Below, piece after piece: positions 40,890-52,115 of a DNA stretch of 64,000 nucleotides. The position numbers and the translations under genes were made by a program. Position 1 is the stretch's first letter, and every line of letters starts with the position of its first letter. The notes beneath the pieces are model-generated. The model saw only the letters and a list, made by a program, of their open reading frames with translations. It made no database searches and was not told where the DNA came from. The stretch comes from Volvox africanus (taxonomy: Eukaryota > Chlorophyta > Chlorophyceae > Chlamydomonadales > Volvocaceae): positions 486,916-550,915 of the forward strand of contig BSDZ01000030.1 in assembly GCA_030268105.1 (NCBI GenBank), read 5' to 3'.

Positions 40890-41704
40890 TGTTGTGCTAC
40901 GGTTCATTTCCCGCCGACGCGTAGGTCGACACGATCCTACGAGGCGAAGTGCTTTTGTGATGAACGCATTACATATGAATGAATCTGCATGATATAAATG
41001 TATTCGCATACATTTATATATGCATCTGGCATGTTGTCATTATCCATCGCGACATCGCATCATGGCAAATCCGCCTAGCATGCATGAATGACTGAATCAT
41101 TGAAGTGCGCATTATGCTCGTGCTACGAAACGATAAGTAATATTATCTGATATAATATTACTTCATTAAAGCACACGTTGAGAGCGCCGCGATACATGCC
41201 CTGCAACCGGATATCGTTATCCGGACCCTTGCATCATGCGAATGCCGGAAAGGCTTATACGTTGTTATGCGTAGACATCGCCTATACGCAGTAGGGTTGT
41301 CACATCTAGGATCGGCCTCCTGATGTGAATCGTACGGCACTGCGATGCTGCGAGTATAACAGATGCGAGGACGGCTAAGCTAGACAAGACATTCGATACC
41401 GGAGAACACTTGTGTGTTCTACATTACTATTGCTATACGATATTCTACTTAGCCCGAGCTAAGCCTGAACTTCGCTAATCACCGCCGCGTGATGATTGCT
41501 TGCTTCCGGCGCTGACGGCGATTTCGTCCATTGCATCATTCCGATCTGTAAGACCGTAAGTTATATCTCTCTTCGTCTTGAAGTCTTCCGCTGTCTCTGT
41601 TTGCTCTCGCTTGCCTTGCTGTACTTGCAAGTGCTCGCGCATCGGTGTCGATAGTCTCCAGACGTGCAGATACTTATGAGCAAACGCGAACGAGAGGTAC
41701 AACA
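40890..41704 (+). repeat. LTR1, 5' LTR of copy C, with primer site at 41708-41726
   Basis: 815 bp; a 10-base block (CACTCGTCGC) is missing near 41190 compared with the solo LTR just upstream, to which it is otherwise almost identical. The primer site TGGTATCGAGACAGGTTCG follows. Confidence 0.92.
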
Positions 41705-41771
41705 ATTTGGTATCGAGACAGGTTCGTTGCCTAACTGTCTCTCTCTGCCTAATCGGAAGTAGGTTCTTTCT

Positions 41772-42205
41772 ATGGCGAGTTCCAGCGACGAACCACGAGG
41801 ACCGCTAGATACTTTTGCCGAAGACTTAGGCCGCTCCGTTTTGGACGCCGCCGCTTCCGGTTTGTAATTGTTTAATTGCTTTTACTTAGATTGCTGCACT
41901 TGTTGTGTAAGTGTACGCTCTGAGTCGCAGGTAATCTCAGTGCACCGGCATTGCTTGCCGCGGCGACTGAGACCGGCGTTCGTCCGGACCAGTTGGCGAC
42001 TCTCATTGCCCAAACTACGGAGATCAGGACTCAGCTGGGCAATTACTTGCTGAGTTTGCTGAATCTTCTCAAGAGTACTGTCGGTAGGCTCACCGAATCG
42101 CTTTGTACTCTTGCCTTTGCGATAGAAGTCGGCTTCTATTACGCAAACCTAGGGTATCGTTTCGTGCTTCATGTCCGCGGAACACGACGATACGCCGCAC
42201 ACTAG
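41772..42205 (+). CDS. ORF0 of copy C, predicted two exons
   Basis: Exon 1 is 41772-41859, the intron is 41860-41930 (GT...CAG, 71 nt), and exon 2 is 41931-42205, the same sizes as in E1. The few differences are substitutions; none opens or shifts the frame. The stop lies 35 bases into gag. The role is unknown. Confidence 0.55.
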
Positions 42206-43406
42206 CCTAGCTAGCCAACCCGATTTTGTTGTGGCTGCTAGAGCACCGGATAGAGGTCTTGAGACTGTTGGCGCGCGAGCCACTCAAGAGCCCCTTTTCC
42301 TTCAGACCCCTGCTCACTTAATTGTGCCGCATTCAGCAGTGAACATGAATATGGACAACACTGCTGGACCAAGGGTTCTGCCATTACCTCAAGCTCGAGG
42401 GCATGATGACATCCCTGAGGTGATGAGATTGTCGATTCCCGTTCCTAGGCTCAATATTTCGCTGACCGACAAGACACCAGGGCATAGCATAGCCGATGCA
42501 ACTCGTGCGTACGTGCGTGACGCTAAAAAGTACCTCCAGGCTGTTCATGGTGGCGATAATGACGGTATCAGGTGTCTCTTCGTTGGTAACACCCTTGAGG
42601 GCGCAGCGAAGGACTGGTATCGCAATTGGACCAACGCCCGGGGCAGCTATACTTTTGACGAGTTGGTCGCCGCTTTGCTCGCACGATTCGCTACTGAGGT
42701 TCAAGCACGCGATGTGGAAGCTCGTAACGTTTTGGCAGCCGGTAGCTACCACATGCGTCGGGATGAAAATGTACCTGCGTACCAGTCACGCTTCGAAGCA
42801 CTTGTGACTCCCATTGCTGACCTCACCGAATCCGAGCGTGTCTTTTGGTTTAGGCGAGGCCTAACGAAACTTTTGGCTAAATGGTGCGCCACTGATTTGG
42901 TTGGAGCGCAGATCAAGTCGTATGAAGCGTTGGTCGCTTTTGCTAAGGGCGCGGAGATACGACTCCTTGCCGGTGAGGAAGAAGTCAAGTCTGCCCCTCG
43001 TGCAAATGCCGTGCAAGTGCAGGATCCGCTTGGGGAAGCTGTAGCTCTCGACCAGGAACTCGGAGCGACCCGCCCCACGCCTACTGCCGCGACGCGACGC
43101 AGCAACCGGCAACGCAAGGCGCGCGGGGGCGCTAGCTCGGGTGTCCGTGGGTCAGGAGGAGCAGGTCCGAGCTCGGACCCGGCTAAAAACAGGAAGCGTG
43201 GTGGTGCGCCGTCGTCGGCAGCCGCACAGCGTTCCGACCCCAACGCGAAGCGTACTCGTACGGACGACACATTTATGCCAAAATGGAATTGCAATCGTTC
43301 CGAATTCGAGCGTCGAAAATTGGCCAACGTTTGTCTACGGTGTGCGGAGAACCATTCCACGAAGGATTGCCCTCTAATGCCGCCGTTTGTACCTCAGCCG
43401 AAATAG
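42171..43406 (+). CDS. gag: gypsy1 Gag of copy C, intact
   Basis: 411 residues from MSAEHDD to the UAG at 43404-43406. It has the same capsid-like region and knuckle (CLRCAENHSTKDC) as E1, with a handful of substitutions (for example EGAAKDWY, SYEALV). It lacks frame-breaking changes and could make particles in trans for defective copies. Confidence 0.94.
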   Translation: MSAEHDDTPHTSLASQPDFVVAARAPDRGLETVGARATQEPLFLQTPAHLIVPHSAVNMNMDNTAGPRVLPLPQARGHDDIPEVMRLSIPVPRLNISLTDKTPGHSIADATRAYVRDAKKYLQAVHGGDNDGIRCLFVGNTLEGAAKDWYRNWTNARGSYTFDELVAALLARFATEVQARDVEARNVLAAGSYHMRRDENVPAYQSRFEALVTPIADLTESERVFWFRRGLTKLLAKWCATDLVGAQIKSYEALVAFAKGAEIRLLAGEEEVKSAPRANAVQVQDPLGEAVALDQELGATRPTPTAATRRSNRQRKARGGASSGVRGSGGAGPSSDPAKNRKRGGAPSSAAAQRSDPNAKRTRTDDTFMPKWNCNRSEFERRKLANVCLRCAENHSTKDCPLMPPFVPQPK

Positions 43407-44080
43407 GGGCTTGCCCGGGTTCCTGCGGAGGGGGCACCACCTGGGATTTCTGAACTAACGCGTGGTCGGTGGTCATCCTTACGGCCAGCCGTTAAGGCAT
43501 TGTTGCCTTGTGTACTTGGACACATCGAGCGAGTCATTGCGCGACGCATCACGCTTGACGGACACACGGGACTTCTCTGCTTCGACCCGTTGTGTAATTT
43601 GTTTACACCTCGCCGTCCCCTGTCGTCTATCTATCTGTCTAACCACGTGGTTTTGTTCATCCCCTCGTCTCTGCGTGAGATGTCGGAACAGTTGGCCATA
43701 TACAGGAGATGTAGGCGTCAATATCCAGGCACTGCCGCATGTGTATTACTCCCTGCTTTCTGTCGGCGCAAGGCAGAGGCATCGTTAAGGGGTATGCGGC
43801 ATGTCCACCGGTTCGAGCCGGGCACCGTTTTGTTTAATGGTGTGGATTGGGAGGGTACGCTGGCTCCGTGGCCACGCCTATCCTACTCGGTTGACGTTTG
43901 GTACGAAGCTCCTGATGGGGGTGCCGTTGGTTACGGACCCGCCTTAAGTGCACTGACGTTGTCTGCTGGGCAGTCGCTCGTAGATAACCGTGTCCCTGTG
44001 GTTCAGATCGGTTTGAATGGCCGTACTCTGAAGGCACTTGTTGACACCGGTGCCAGCGACGACTTCATCTCTGTCGCAGA
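43407..44080 (+). pseudogene. gypsy1 pol start of copy C
   Basis: In phase after the UAG it encodes the pre-protease domain ([10 protein letters not shown]...VLLPAF) and the start of the protease, [14 protein letters not shown], where LTR-D interrupts it at 44081. Translation would run on a short way into the LTR. Confidence 0.9.
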
Positions 44081-44904
44081 TGTTGTGCTACGGTTCATTT
44101 CCCGTCGACGCGTAGGTCGACGCGATCCTATGAGGCGAAGTGCTTTTGTGATGAACGCATTACATATGAATGAATCTGCATGATATAAATGTATTCGCAT
44201 ACATTTATATATGCATTTGGCATGTTGTCATTATCCATCGCGACATCGCACCATGGCAAATCCGCCTAGCATGCATGAATGACTGAATCATTGAAGTGCG
44301 CATTATGCTCGTGCTACGAAACGATAAGTAATATTATCTGATATAATATTACTTCATTACAGCACACGTTGAGAGCGCCGCACTCGTCGCGATACATGCC
44401 CAGCAACCGGATATCGTTATCCGGACCCTTGCATCATGCAAATGCCGGAAAGGCTTATACGTTGTTACGAGTAGACATCGCCCATACGCAGTAGGGTTGT
44501 CACATCTAGGATCGGCCTCCTAATGTAAATCTTACGGCACTGTGATGCTGCGAGTATAACAGATGCGAGGACGGCTAAGCTAGACAAGACATTCGATACC
44601 GGAGAACACTTGTGTGTTCTACATTACTATTGCTATACGATATTCTACTTAGCCCGAGCTAAGCCTAAACTTCGCTAATCACCGCCGCGTGATGATTGCT
44701 TGCTTCCGGCGCTGACGGTGATTTCGTCCATTGCATCATTCCGACCTGTAAGACCGTAAGTTATATCTCTCTTCGTCTTGAAGTCTTCCACTGTCTCTGT
44801 TTGCTCACGCTTGCCTTGCTGTACTTGCAAGTGCTCGCGCATCGTTGTCGAAAGTCTCCAGACGTGCAGATACTTATGAGCAAACGCGAACGAGAGGTAC
44901 AACA
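44081..44904 (+). repeat. LTR1 (LTR-D) joining copies C and D without target duplication
   Basis: A complete 824-bp LTR. The left flank is GCAGA (protease of C) and the right flank is CGGAA (6 bases into gag of D). No 5-bp duplication exists, and the primer site, leader and ORF0 that should follow a 5' LTR are missing. Confidence 0.92.
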
Positions 44905-46133
44905 CGGAACACGACGATACGCCGCACACTAGCCTAGCTAGCCAACCCGATTTTGTTGTGGCTGCTAGAGCACCGGATAGAGGTCTTGAGACTGTTGGCG
45001 CGCGAGCCACTCAAGAGCCCCTTTTCCTTCAGACCCCTGCTCACTTAATTGTGCCGCATTCAGCAGTAAACACGAATATGGACAACACTGCTGGACCAAG
45101 GGTTCTGCCATTACCTCAAGCTCGAGGGCATGATGACATCCCTGAGGTGATGAGATTGTCGATTCCCGTCCCTAGGCTCAATATTTCGCTGACCGACAAG
45201 ACACCAGGGCATAGCATAGCCGATGCAACTCGTGCGTACGTGCGTGACGCTAAAAAGTATCTCCAGGCTGTTCATGGTGGCAATAATGACGGTATCAGGT
45301 GCCTCTTCGTTGGTAACACCCTCGAGGGCTCAGCGAAGGACTGGTATCGCAATTGGACCAACGCCCGGGGCAACTATACTTTTGACGAGTTGGTCGCCGC
45401 TTTGCTCGCACGATTCGCTACTGAGGTTCAAGCACGCGATGTGGAAGCTCGTAACGTTTTGGCAGCCGGTAGCTACCACATGCGTCGGGATGAAAATGTA
45501 CCTGCGTACCAGTCACGCTTCGAAGCACTTGTGACTCCCATTGCTGACCTCACTGAATCCGAGCGTGTCTTTTGGTTTAGGCGAGGCCTGACGAAACTTT
45601 TGGCTAAATGGTGTGCTACTGACTTGGTTGGAGCGCAGATCAAGTCGTATGATGCTTTGGTCGCTTTTGCTAAGGGCACGGAGATACGACTCCTTGCCGG
45701 TGAGGAAGAAGTCAAGTCTGTCCCTCGTGCAAATGCCGTGCAAGTGCAGGATCCGCTTGGGGAAGCTGTAGCTCTCGACCAGGAACTCGGAGCGACCCGC
45801 CCCACGCCTACTGCCGCGACGCGACGCAGCAACCGGCAACGCCAGGCGCGCGGGGGCGCTAGCTCGGGTGTCCGTGGGTCAGGAGGAGCAGGTCCGAGCT
45901 CGGACCCGGCTAAAAACAGGAAGCGTGGTGGTGCGCCGTCGACGGCAGCCGCACAGCGTTCCGACCCCAATGCGAAGCGGACTCGCACGGACGACACGTA
46001 TATGCCAAAATGGAATTGCAATCGTTCCGAATTCTAGCGTCGAAAATTGGCCAACGTTTGTCTACGGTGTGCGGAGAACCATTCCACGAAGGATTGCCCT
46101 CTAATGCCGCCGTTTGTACCTCAGCCGAAATAG
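44905..46133 (+). pseudogene. gag: gypsy1 gag of copy D
   Basis: It begins within the second or third codon of gag, so it has no ATG of its own. It is otherwise collinear with intact Gag to a TAG at 46035-46037 replacing GAG (in NRSEFERRK), then through the knuckle CLRCAENHSTKDC to the normal UAG 46131-46133. The TAG removes the zinc knuckle. Confidence 0.93.
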
Positions 46134-49100
46134 GGGCTTGCCCGGGTTCCTGCGGAGGGGGCACCACCTGGGATTTCTGAAGTTGACGTTTGGTACGAAG
46201 CTCCTGACGGGGGTGCCGTAGGTTACGGACCCGCCCTAAGTGCACTGACGTTGTCTGCTGGGCAGTCGCTCATAGATAACCGTGTCCCTGTGGTTCAGAT
46301 CGGTTTGAATGGCCGTACTCTGAAGGCACTTGTTGACACCGGTGCCAGCGACGACTTCATCTCTGTCGCAGAGGTGAATGCGCTGGGGTTGTCCCCAGAG
46401 TCGTCTGATTGTCCACAGGTTACCCTTGCTGACGGGGGTAAGCATCCCATCGTGGGCAGGATTACCCTTAGCCTATCGATAGGCCCTTTGCGTGTTGTGA
46501 CCCGGCCGTACGTGCTGCAGGGCTTAGCAGAGACTGCACCGTACATAATGGGGTCGTCGACATTACGACAGTACCGCACGCGCATCGACATGGAGACCGC
46601 AACCCTGCATATGTGCAAGGGTACTCTGTCGATTAAGGTACCTTTCCTGTCGTTCGAACATGTCACACCAAAGGAGGGCGAAACTGAGGCGGTGCCTATG
46701 GTTAATTTCGCTGTGACCGCAAAGGCCACGCGAATCGAACCAGAGCTAGTCGGGCGTAAGGAGGCCGTCCGTTTGTTACGGAAGGGTGCCCACGGACTGC
46801 TTTTAAGGCCGCGGGTGAGCTGTTGTGTCACCACCGCACAGATTTCTGCGGATCCTGAGGTTGAGGCCCTACTGTCGCAGTATGAGGACGTCTTTAAAGA
46901 TATCCCTGGCCTACCACCTATGTGTCCTGTTGATCACACAATCCCTCTCGTGCCTGGAGTGCAGCCTACGGCCCGGCCAATGTACAGGTTGAGTCCATTG
47001 GAGCTGGACGAGGTGAAGCGCCAGGTGATGGATTTGCTCGCGAAGGGTATGATACGCCCAGCACATCCCCGTATTCTGCACCGATTTTGTTTGTCGGTAA
47101 GAAGGATGGGACCTTGCGCATGTGCATTGATTACCGGGGGTTAAATGCGAATACGGTGAAAAATCGCTACCCTTTGCCACGCGTTGACGACCTGTTGGAT
47201 AAGCTGAAGGGCTCGGCTTATTTTTCCTCAATTGACTTACAACAGGGCTACAATCAGATTCGCATCGCTGCCTCTGATATCCCGAAAACCGCTTTTCGGA
47301 CGCCCTTCGGTCACTTTGAGTATACGGTCCTATCGTTTGGTTTGACTAATGCCCCTGCGACGTTTCAGGCGGTTATGGACCGAATGTTTAGGCCGTTTAT
47401 CGACAGGTTCGTTGTTTGCTACCTGGATGACATCTTGGTATATTCTAAGACGCGCGAGGAGCACTTGGAGCATCTTCGGCTCGTGCTCGACGTTATGAGG
47501 CGGGAGCAATTGTTTGCTAAACGCGCCAAATGCTTTTGGGCGCAGCCTCAGGTGGAATATTTGGGCCACATTGTGTCGGCCACCGGTGTGAAGATGGACC
47601 CGCGGAAGGTCGCCGTGGTTCGCGATTGGCCCGCGCCTCAGAACCTCACGGAGCTGCGTAAGTTCCTTGGCTTGACCAATTATTTCCGAAAGTTCATTGA
47701 AAAATATTCCATCATTGTGGCCCCACTTACTAACTTAACTCGCAAAGGCGTTTTCGTTTCGCTCGAGTCGTGGACGCCGCAATGCCAGCGGGCATTCGAA
47801 GAGCTCAAACGAATCGTTGCCGAAGATGTCACCCTTGCATTCCCTGATTACTCGTTGCCATTTCGTGTTGAGGTAGTGTCTGATGCCTCAATATTTGGAA
47901 GCGGCGCTGTATTGTTACAGGAAGGGCAACCAATCGCCTTCACGAGTAAGAAGTTTTCTGGTGCGGAGATTCGCTACACCACCGGGGAACAGGAGCTTCT
48001 GGCCGTGCTGCATGCTTTAAAGGAATGGCGCTGTTACCTCGAGGGACGGCCGTTTACTTTAAAGACTGACCATAAGCCCCTAACGTTTTTGCAAAGCGTT
48101 CCGACGTTGAACCGCCGTCAGGCTAGGTGGATGGAATACCTAGCTAGGTTCGACTGCACCTGGGAGTATATTTCTGGTAAATTGAATATTGCCGATGCTC
48201 TCAGTCGACATCCGTCGCTACACACTGCAATTTTGGCAGCGCCCGTCGTGCGGCCACGTAGCGAGGAGGTACCGATCGCGACGGACCTCGCGGAGCGGTT
48301 GAAGGTTGCCTACAACGCAGACGCCTGGTTCGCGGACCCGGCTAATGTAGAAAACCTTCGCAAGCAGAATGGCCTTTGGCTACGGACGGAGGGTGCAGCT
48401 ACGCAAATCGTCGTTCCGAACGACGACGCGCTACGCTACGACATCCTTGCGCGGTTCCACGAGGACCCGTTAGCAGGACACCCTGGTAGCAAGCGATTGA
48501 TCGACTTGGTGCAACGTTCCTTTTGGTGGCCTCGTTTGGCTAAGGATGCAGCGAACTTCGTCCAGACATGCAGTCTGTGCCAGCGCAATAAGGCTTTGTC
48601 CGGTAAGGGCCATGGGTTGTTGCAACCGTTGCCTGTCCCGGATGCGCCTTGGGAAAGTGTTTCCATGGACTTCGTAGTCGCGCTGCCCAAAACTGAGGGG
48701 GGATACGATGCGGTGTTCGTAATGGTCGATCGTCTGACTAAGATGGTTCACCTAGCACCATGCACATCATCCTGCACGGCTGAGCAAACCGCACGTTTGT
48801 TTTTTGACAATGTGGTTCGGTTACACAGGGTTCCCAAAAATGTGATCTCGGACCGCGGTGGACAGTTCACGTCTAAGTTTTGGGAAGCGCTCTGCAAACT
48901 AGTTGGCATGCGTGTCAACCTGAGCACAGCGTACCACCCGCAGACTGATGGTCAAACCGAACGCACAAATCGCACGTTGGGTGATATGTTGCGCAATTAT
49001 GCTGGTCGCACACCACTTGTTTGGGATACATATTTGACTGCGGCAGAATTCGCGCTTAACAACGCTGTGAACCGCTCTACAGGCAAAAGTCCGTTCTTTC

Positions 49101-49759
49101 TTAACTACGGATTTCATCCCGCGCTACCCGTGTGGCGTGAGTTGGAAGTGAACGTGCCTGCTGCTAAACTTTTTGCCAAGTCTTTTATGTCCCGAATCAC
49201 AGACGCGAAGTCGTGTTTGGACGCGGCGCAGCAACGAACGACGGAATACTATAACAAATCTAAGCAGGATGTGACGTTTTTGGAAGGGCAACTCGTGTTG
49301 CTAAGCACCAAGAACTTGCGTTCCTTGGCCGACGGATCCCGAAAACTCTTACCCCGCTGGATTGGTCCGTATCCTGTCGTGCGCATGGTTGGGAATGTGG
49401 CTGTGGAGCTTGCATTGCCCGCTGATATGACCATTCACCCCACGTTTCACGTATCGCTTGTTCGTCCGTATCGTGGTACGGAACCCGTCCCTGAGCCTGC
49501 TAACGCCCCCGCAGCGATAGAACCAGTTCCCGAGACCTGGATCGCTGGTAAACAGAAGTTTTACGATGTGGAGTGGGTGTTAGATTATCGTGCACGTCGT
49601 GTGGGCCGACACCAACGTAAGCGGACAGTACACGAGTACTTGGTCAAGTGGACAGGGTATACCAGCGAGCACAACTCATGGGAACCGGCACGCAACTTCT
49701 TGCAGGACATGAAGCCCCTGCTCGAAGAAGCCCGCAAACGTGCCACGCAAGCCCAATGA
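46134..49759 (+). pseudogene. pol: gypsy1 pol of copy D, lacking the pre-protease domain
   Basis: After the UAG only about 16 codons remain before an in-frame deletion of 435 bp (junction 46181/46182, relative to E1 35359-35793). It removes the whole pre-protease domain and rejoins at VDVWYEAP. Protease ([12 protein letters not shown]) is intact. One base is missing in CCCC near 47057, shifting the frame at the start of RT ([12 protein letters not shown]). From 47087 to 49759 RT (YLDDILVY), RNase H, integrase (complete triad; GQTER kept) and chromodomain read without a break, 890 codons. In one motif LHGVPKN has become LHRVPKN. Confidence 0.95.
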
Positions 49760-49818
49760 CCCTTGCAGTCGATGCTGTATAAAGCAGCAAGGACGCTGCA
49801 TACGGGAGGGGGGATAAT

Positions 49819-50641
49819 TGTTGTGCTACGGTTAGTTTCCCGCCGATGCGTAGGTCGATGCGACCCTACAAGGCGAAGTGCTATTGTGATGAACACATTG
49901 CATATGAATGAATCTGCATGATATAAATGTATTCGTGTACATTTATATATGCATTTGGCATGTTGTCATTATCCATCGCGACATCACATCATGGCAAATC
50001 CGCCTAGCATGCATGAAAGCCCGAAGCATTGAAGTGCGCATTATGCTCGTGCTACAAACGATAAGTAATATTATCTGATATAATATTACTTCATTACAGC
50101 ACACGTTGAGAGCGCCGCACTCGTCGCGACACATGCCCTGCAACCGGATATCGTTATCCGGACCCTTGCATCATGCGAATGCCGGAAAGGCATATACGTT
50201 GTTATGCGTAGACATCGCCTATACGCAGTAGGGTTGTCACATCTAGGATCGGCCTCCTGATGTGAATCGTACGGCATTGCGATGCTGCGAGTATAACAGA
50301 TGCGAGGACGGCTAAGCCAGAAGAGACATTCGATATCGGAGAACACTCGTGTGTTCTATATTACTATTGCTATATGCTATTCTACTTAGCCCGAGCTAAG
50401 CCTGAACTTCGCTAATCACCGCCGCATGATGATTGCTTGCTTCCGGCGCTGACGGCGATTTCGTCCATTGCATCGTTCCGATCCGTAAGACTGTAAGTTA
50501 TATCTCTCTTCGTCTTGAAGTCTTCCGCTGTCTCTGTTTGCTCTCGCTTGCCTTGCTGTACTTGCAAGTGCTCGCGCATCGGTGTCGAAAGTCTCCAGAC
50601 GTGCAGATACTTATGAGCAAACGCGAACGAGAGGTACAACA
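49819..50641 (+). repeat. LTR1, 3' LTR of copy D, with polypurine tract at 49804-49813
   Basis: 823 bp, GTTAGTTT subtype, preceded by GGGAGGGGGG. It differs clearly from LTR-D at 44081, so the two are not a matched pair from one insertion. The right flank is CTTTG of the minus gypsy2b gag. Confidence 0.93.
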
Positions 50642-51816
50642 CTTTGACCGTGGGGCCAAAGGCGGCAACAATGGCAATCCATCATGAGATAACCCACCGC
50701 ACATCTCCAACAGAGAGTGATCTCCTTCCGACGCACAAGCTTGGATTGTGTACACTCCCCTTTTGTCAGTCATGAGTCCTGCGCTTGCATGGCAGTCACA
50801 TGAGGCACAAATCTCAAAGCATTCTGTCTAGCTGGAATACGCATCTCAGCTCTTAGGGACAATTGGCATCACAAGAGCCTCAAAATGTGATTAGTAGGCA
50901 GTTACAGTTTCATTCGGAAACATGAAAAACAGTGTGCCTCAATATCACGTGACTGAGCGTCTGGGGTAAAGCGTGCAAGTAGGGTGACATTCAACTCATC
51001 AAACGTGAAGTTTTCCCATGCAGTGATCCCTTGATCATACCATGTCTTTGCTATACCCTCGAGGGTATTCCCAACAAAGAGACACCTCACCTCATCGTGT
51101 TCACCGCCACGGACCAACTGCAGGTACTTCCAAATATCACGTAGATAGAAACGAGTTGCATTTACAATGTCACGTCCAACATTCATATCATGCAAGATAA
51201 ATAATTTCGGTGCTGTGATAGTAAACCTCTTCACCTCATTACCGTTGGCGCGGTCTTGCATTTGAGGCGATAGCAAACCCCGTTGATCTGCAATTCCATC
51301 TGTAACCGTCAGGGCTGCCAAGTGTGGCGTAGTAAGATGGATAGGGGCCTGAAACACAAGAGAATCTTGAGCAGTAATTGTGTCAATAGTCTCAGGATCC
51401 CTATCAAACATTCTAGGAACGGTACCCAGCTCAGGTTGACATGCCAAGCCTACAAACGACGGGTCGTCACGTGCCGCCATCATGGAACACTGACCAATAT
51501 ATTCAAATTGCGTGACAATAAACGATGCACATAATTCTAAAGCAAGTGTGCAAGCGATTCACACGAATCTAGCACAAGAATACAAGCAGTTTGGTCAGCA
51601 CACCGACAATACTCTTGCAGACTTCGAGTAGATATGGCAGATATGTATTCAGTTGGTCCCTGTAGTCCGCGCGATCAAGCCTCCAGCTGATTAGAACGCA
51701 AGTTGTAACCAGGAGCTATCGCAAGCGGTGCCGGACCACTAGTTTCACCTGCAACTCAGAGCAAAGGCTCACGCACAATTGCAGTAAACCACAAAGGACG
51801 TTACGTGTATTCAGAC
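50642..51816 (-). pseudogene. gag: gypsy2b gag and leader fragment, minus strand
   Basis: Gag starts MMAARDDPSF at 51483 and reads to about 50910, with the familiar gypsy2b stop and degenerate knuckle beyond. About 30 bases present in sister copies are missing near 50930. The leader upstream ends at 51797-51816 with 20 bases of the unknown 380-bp insert, then breaks into plus-strand gypsy2. The left end is cut by LTR1 at 50641, in the word CTTTGACCG. Confidence 0.87.
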
Positions 51817-52115
51817 AAGGCGGTATGACAATCGCGGACGCCACAACCCAAGTAATCGTGGGTCTGCGGAGCTGGGCCGAGCTCTGGCCATGCTAAAGGC
51901 AAACGAAGAGGGAGCACGCCATCTGTAGCTGCAATGCAGAACGCGGCTCCTAGTGTTAAGAAACCCCGGACAGATGATCCGTACATGCAAAAGTGGGAGT
52001 GCCGACGCTCGGAGTTTGACCGTCGGAAGTTGCTAATCTTTGTTTGCGGTGTGCGGGAGAACACCCTACCCGCGAGTGCCCCCTTTTGCCACCTTTCGTA
52101 CCGAAGACGACCTAG
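51817..52115 (+). pseudogene. gag: gypsy2 gag C-terminal end
   Basis: After a short unassigned junction, Gag codons resume (KKPRTDDPYMQKWECRRSEF). The zinc knuckle nucleotides (about 52042-52077) would read CLRCAGEHPTREC but for one-base indels. The stop is UAG at 52113-52115, followed in the same frame by pol. The spacing CX2CX3HX4C is that of gypsy1. Confidence 0.8.

Larger units (their letters stand above)
40890..44080 (+). mobile_element. gypsy1 copy C, 5' half
   Basis: 5' LTR 40890-41704, primer site, ORF0, gag, and pol to the protease. It inserted in the 3' LTR of E1 after ACGGC. It is cut at 44080 by LTR-D just after the protease motif, and the rest is not found in the window. Confidence 0.92.

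Noticed and set aside
40040..41704. Near-identical repeats in a row as a CRISPR array or satellite
   Set aside because: Units are 824-bp LTRs with TG/CA ends, target duplications and element bodies; there are no short spacers.
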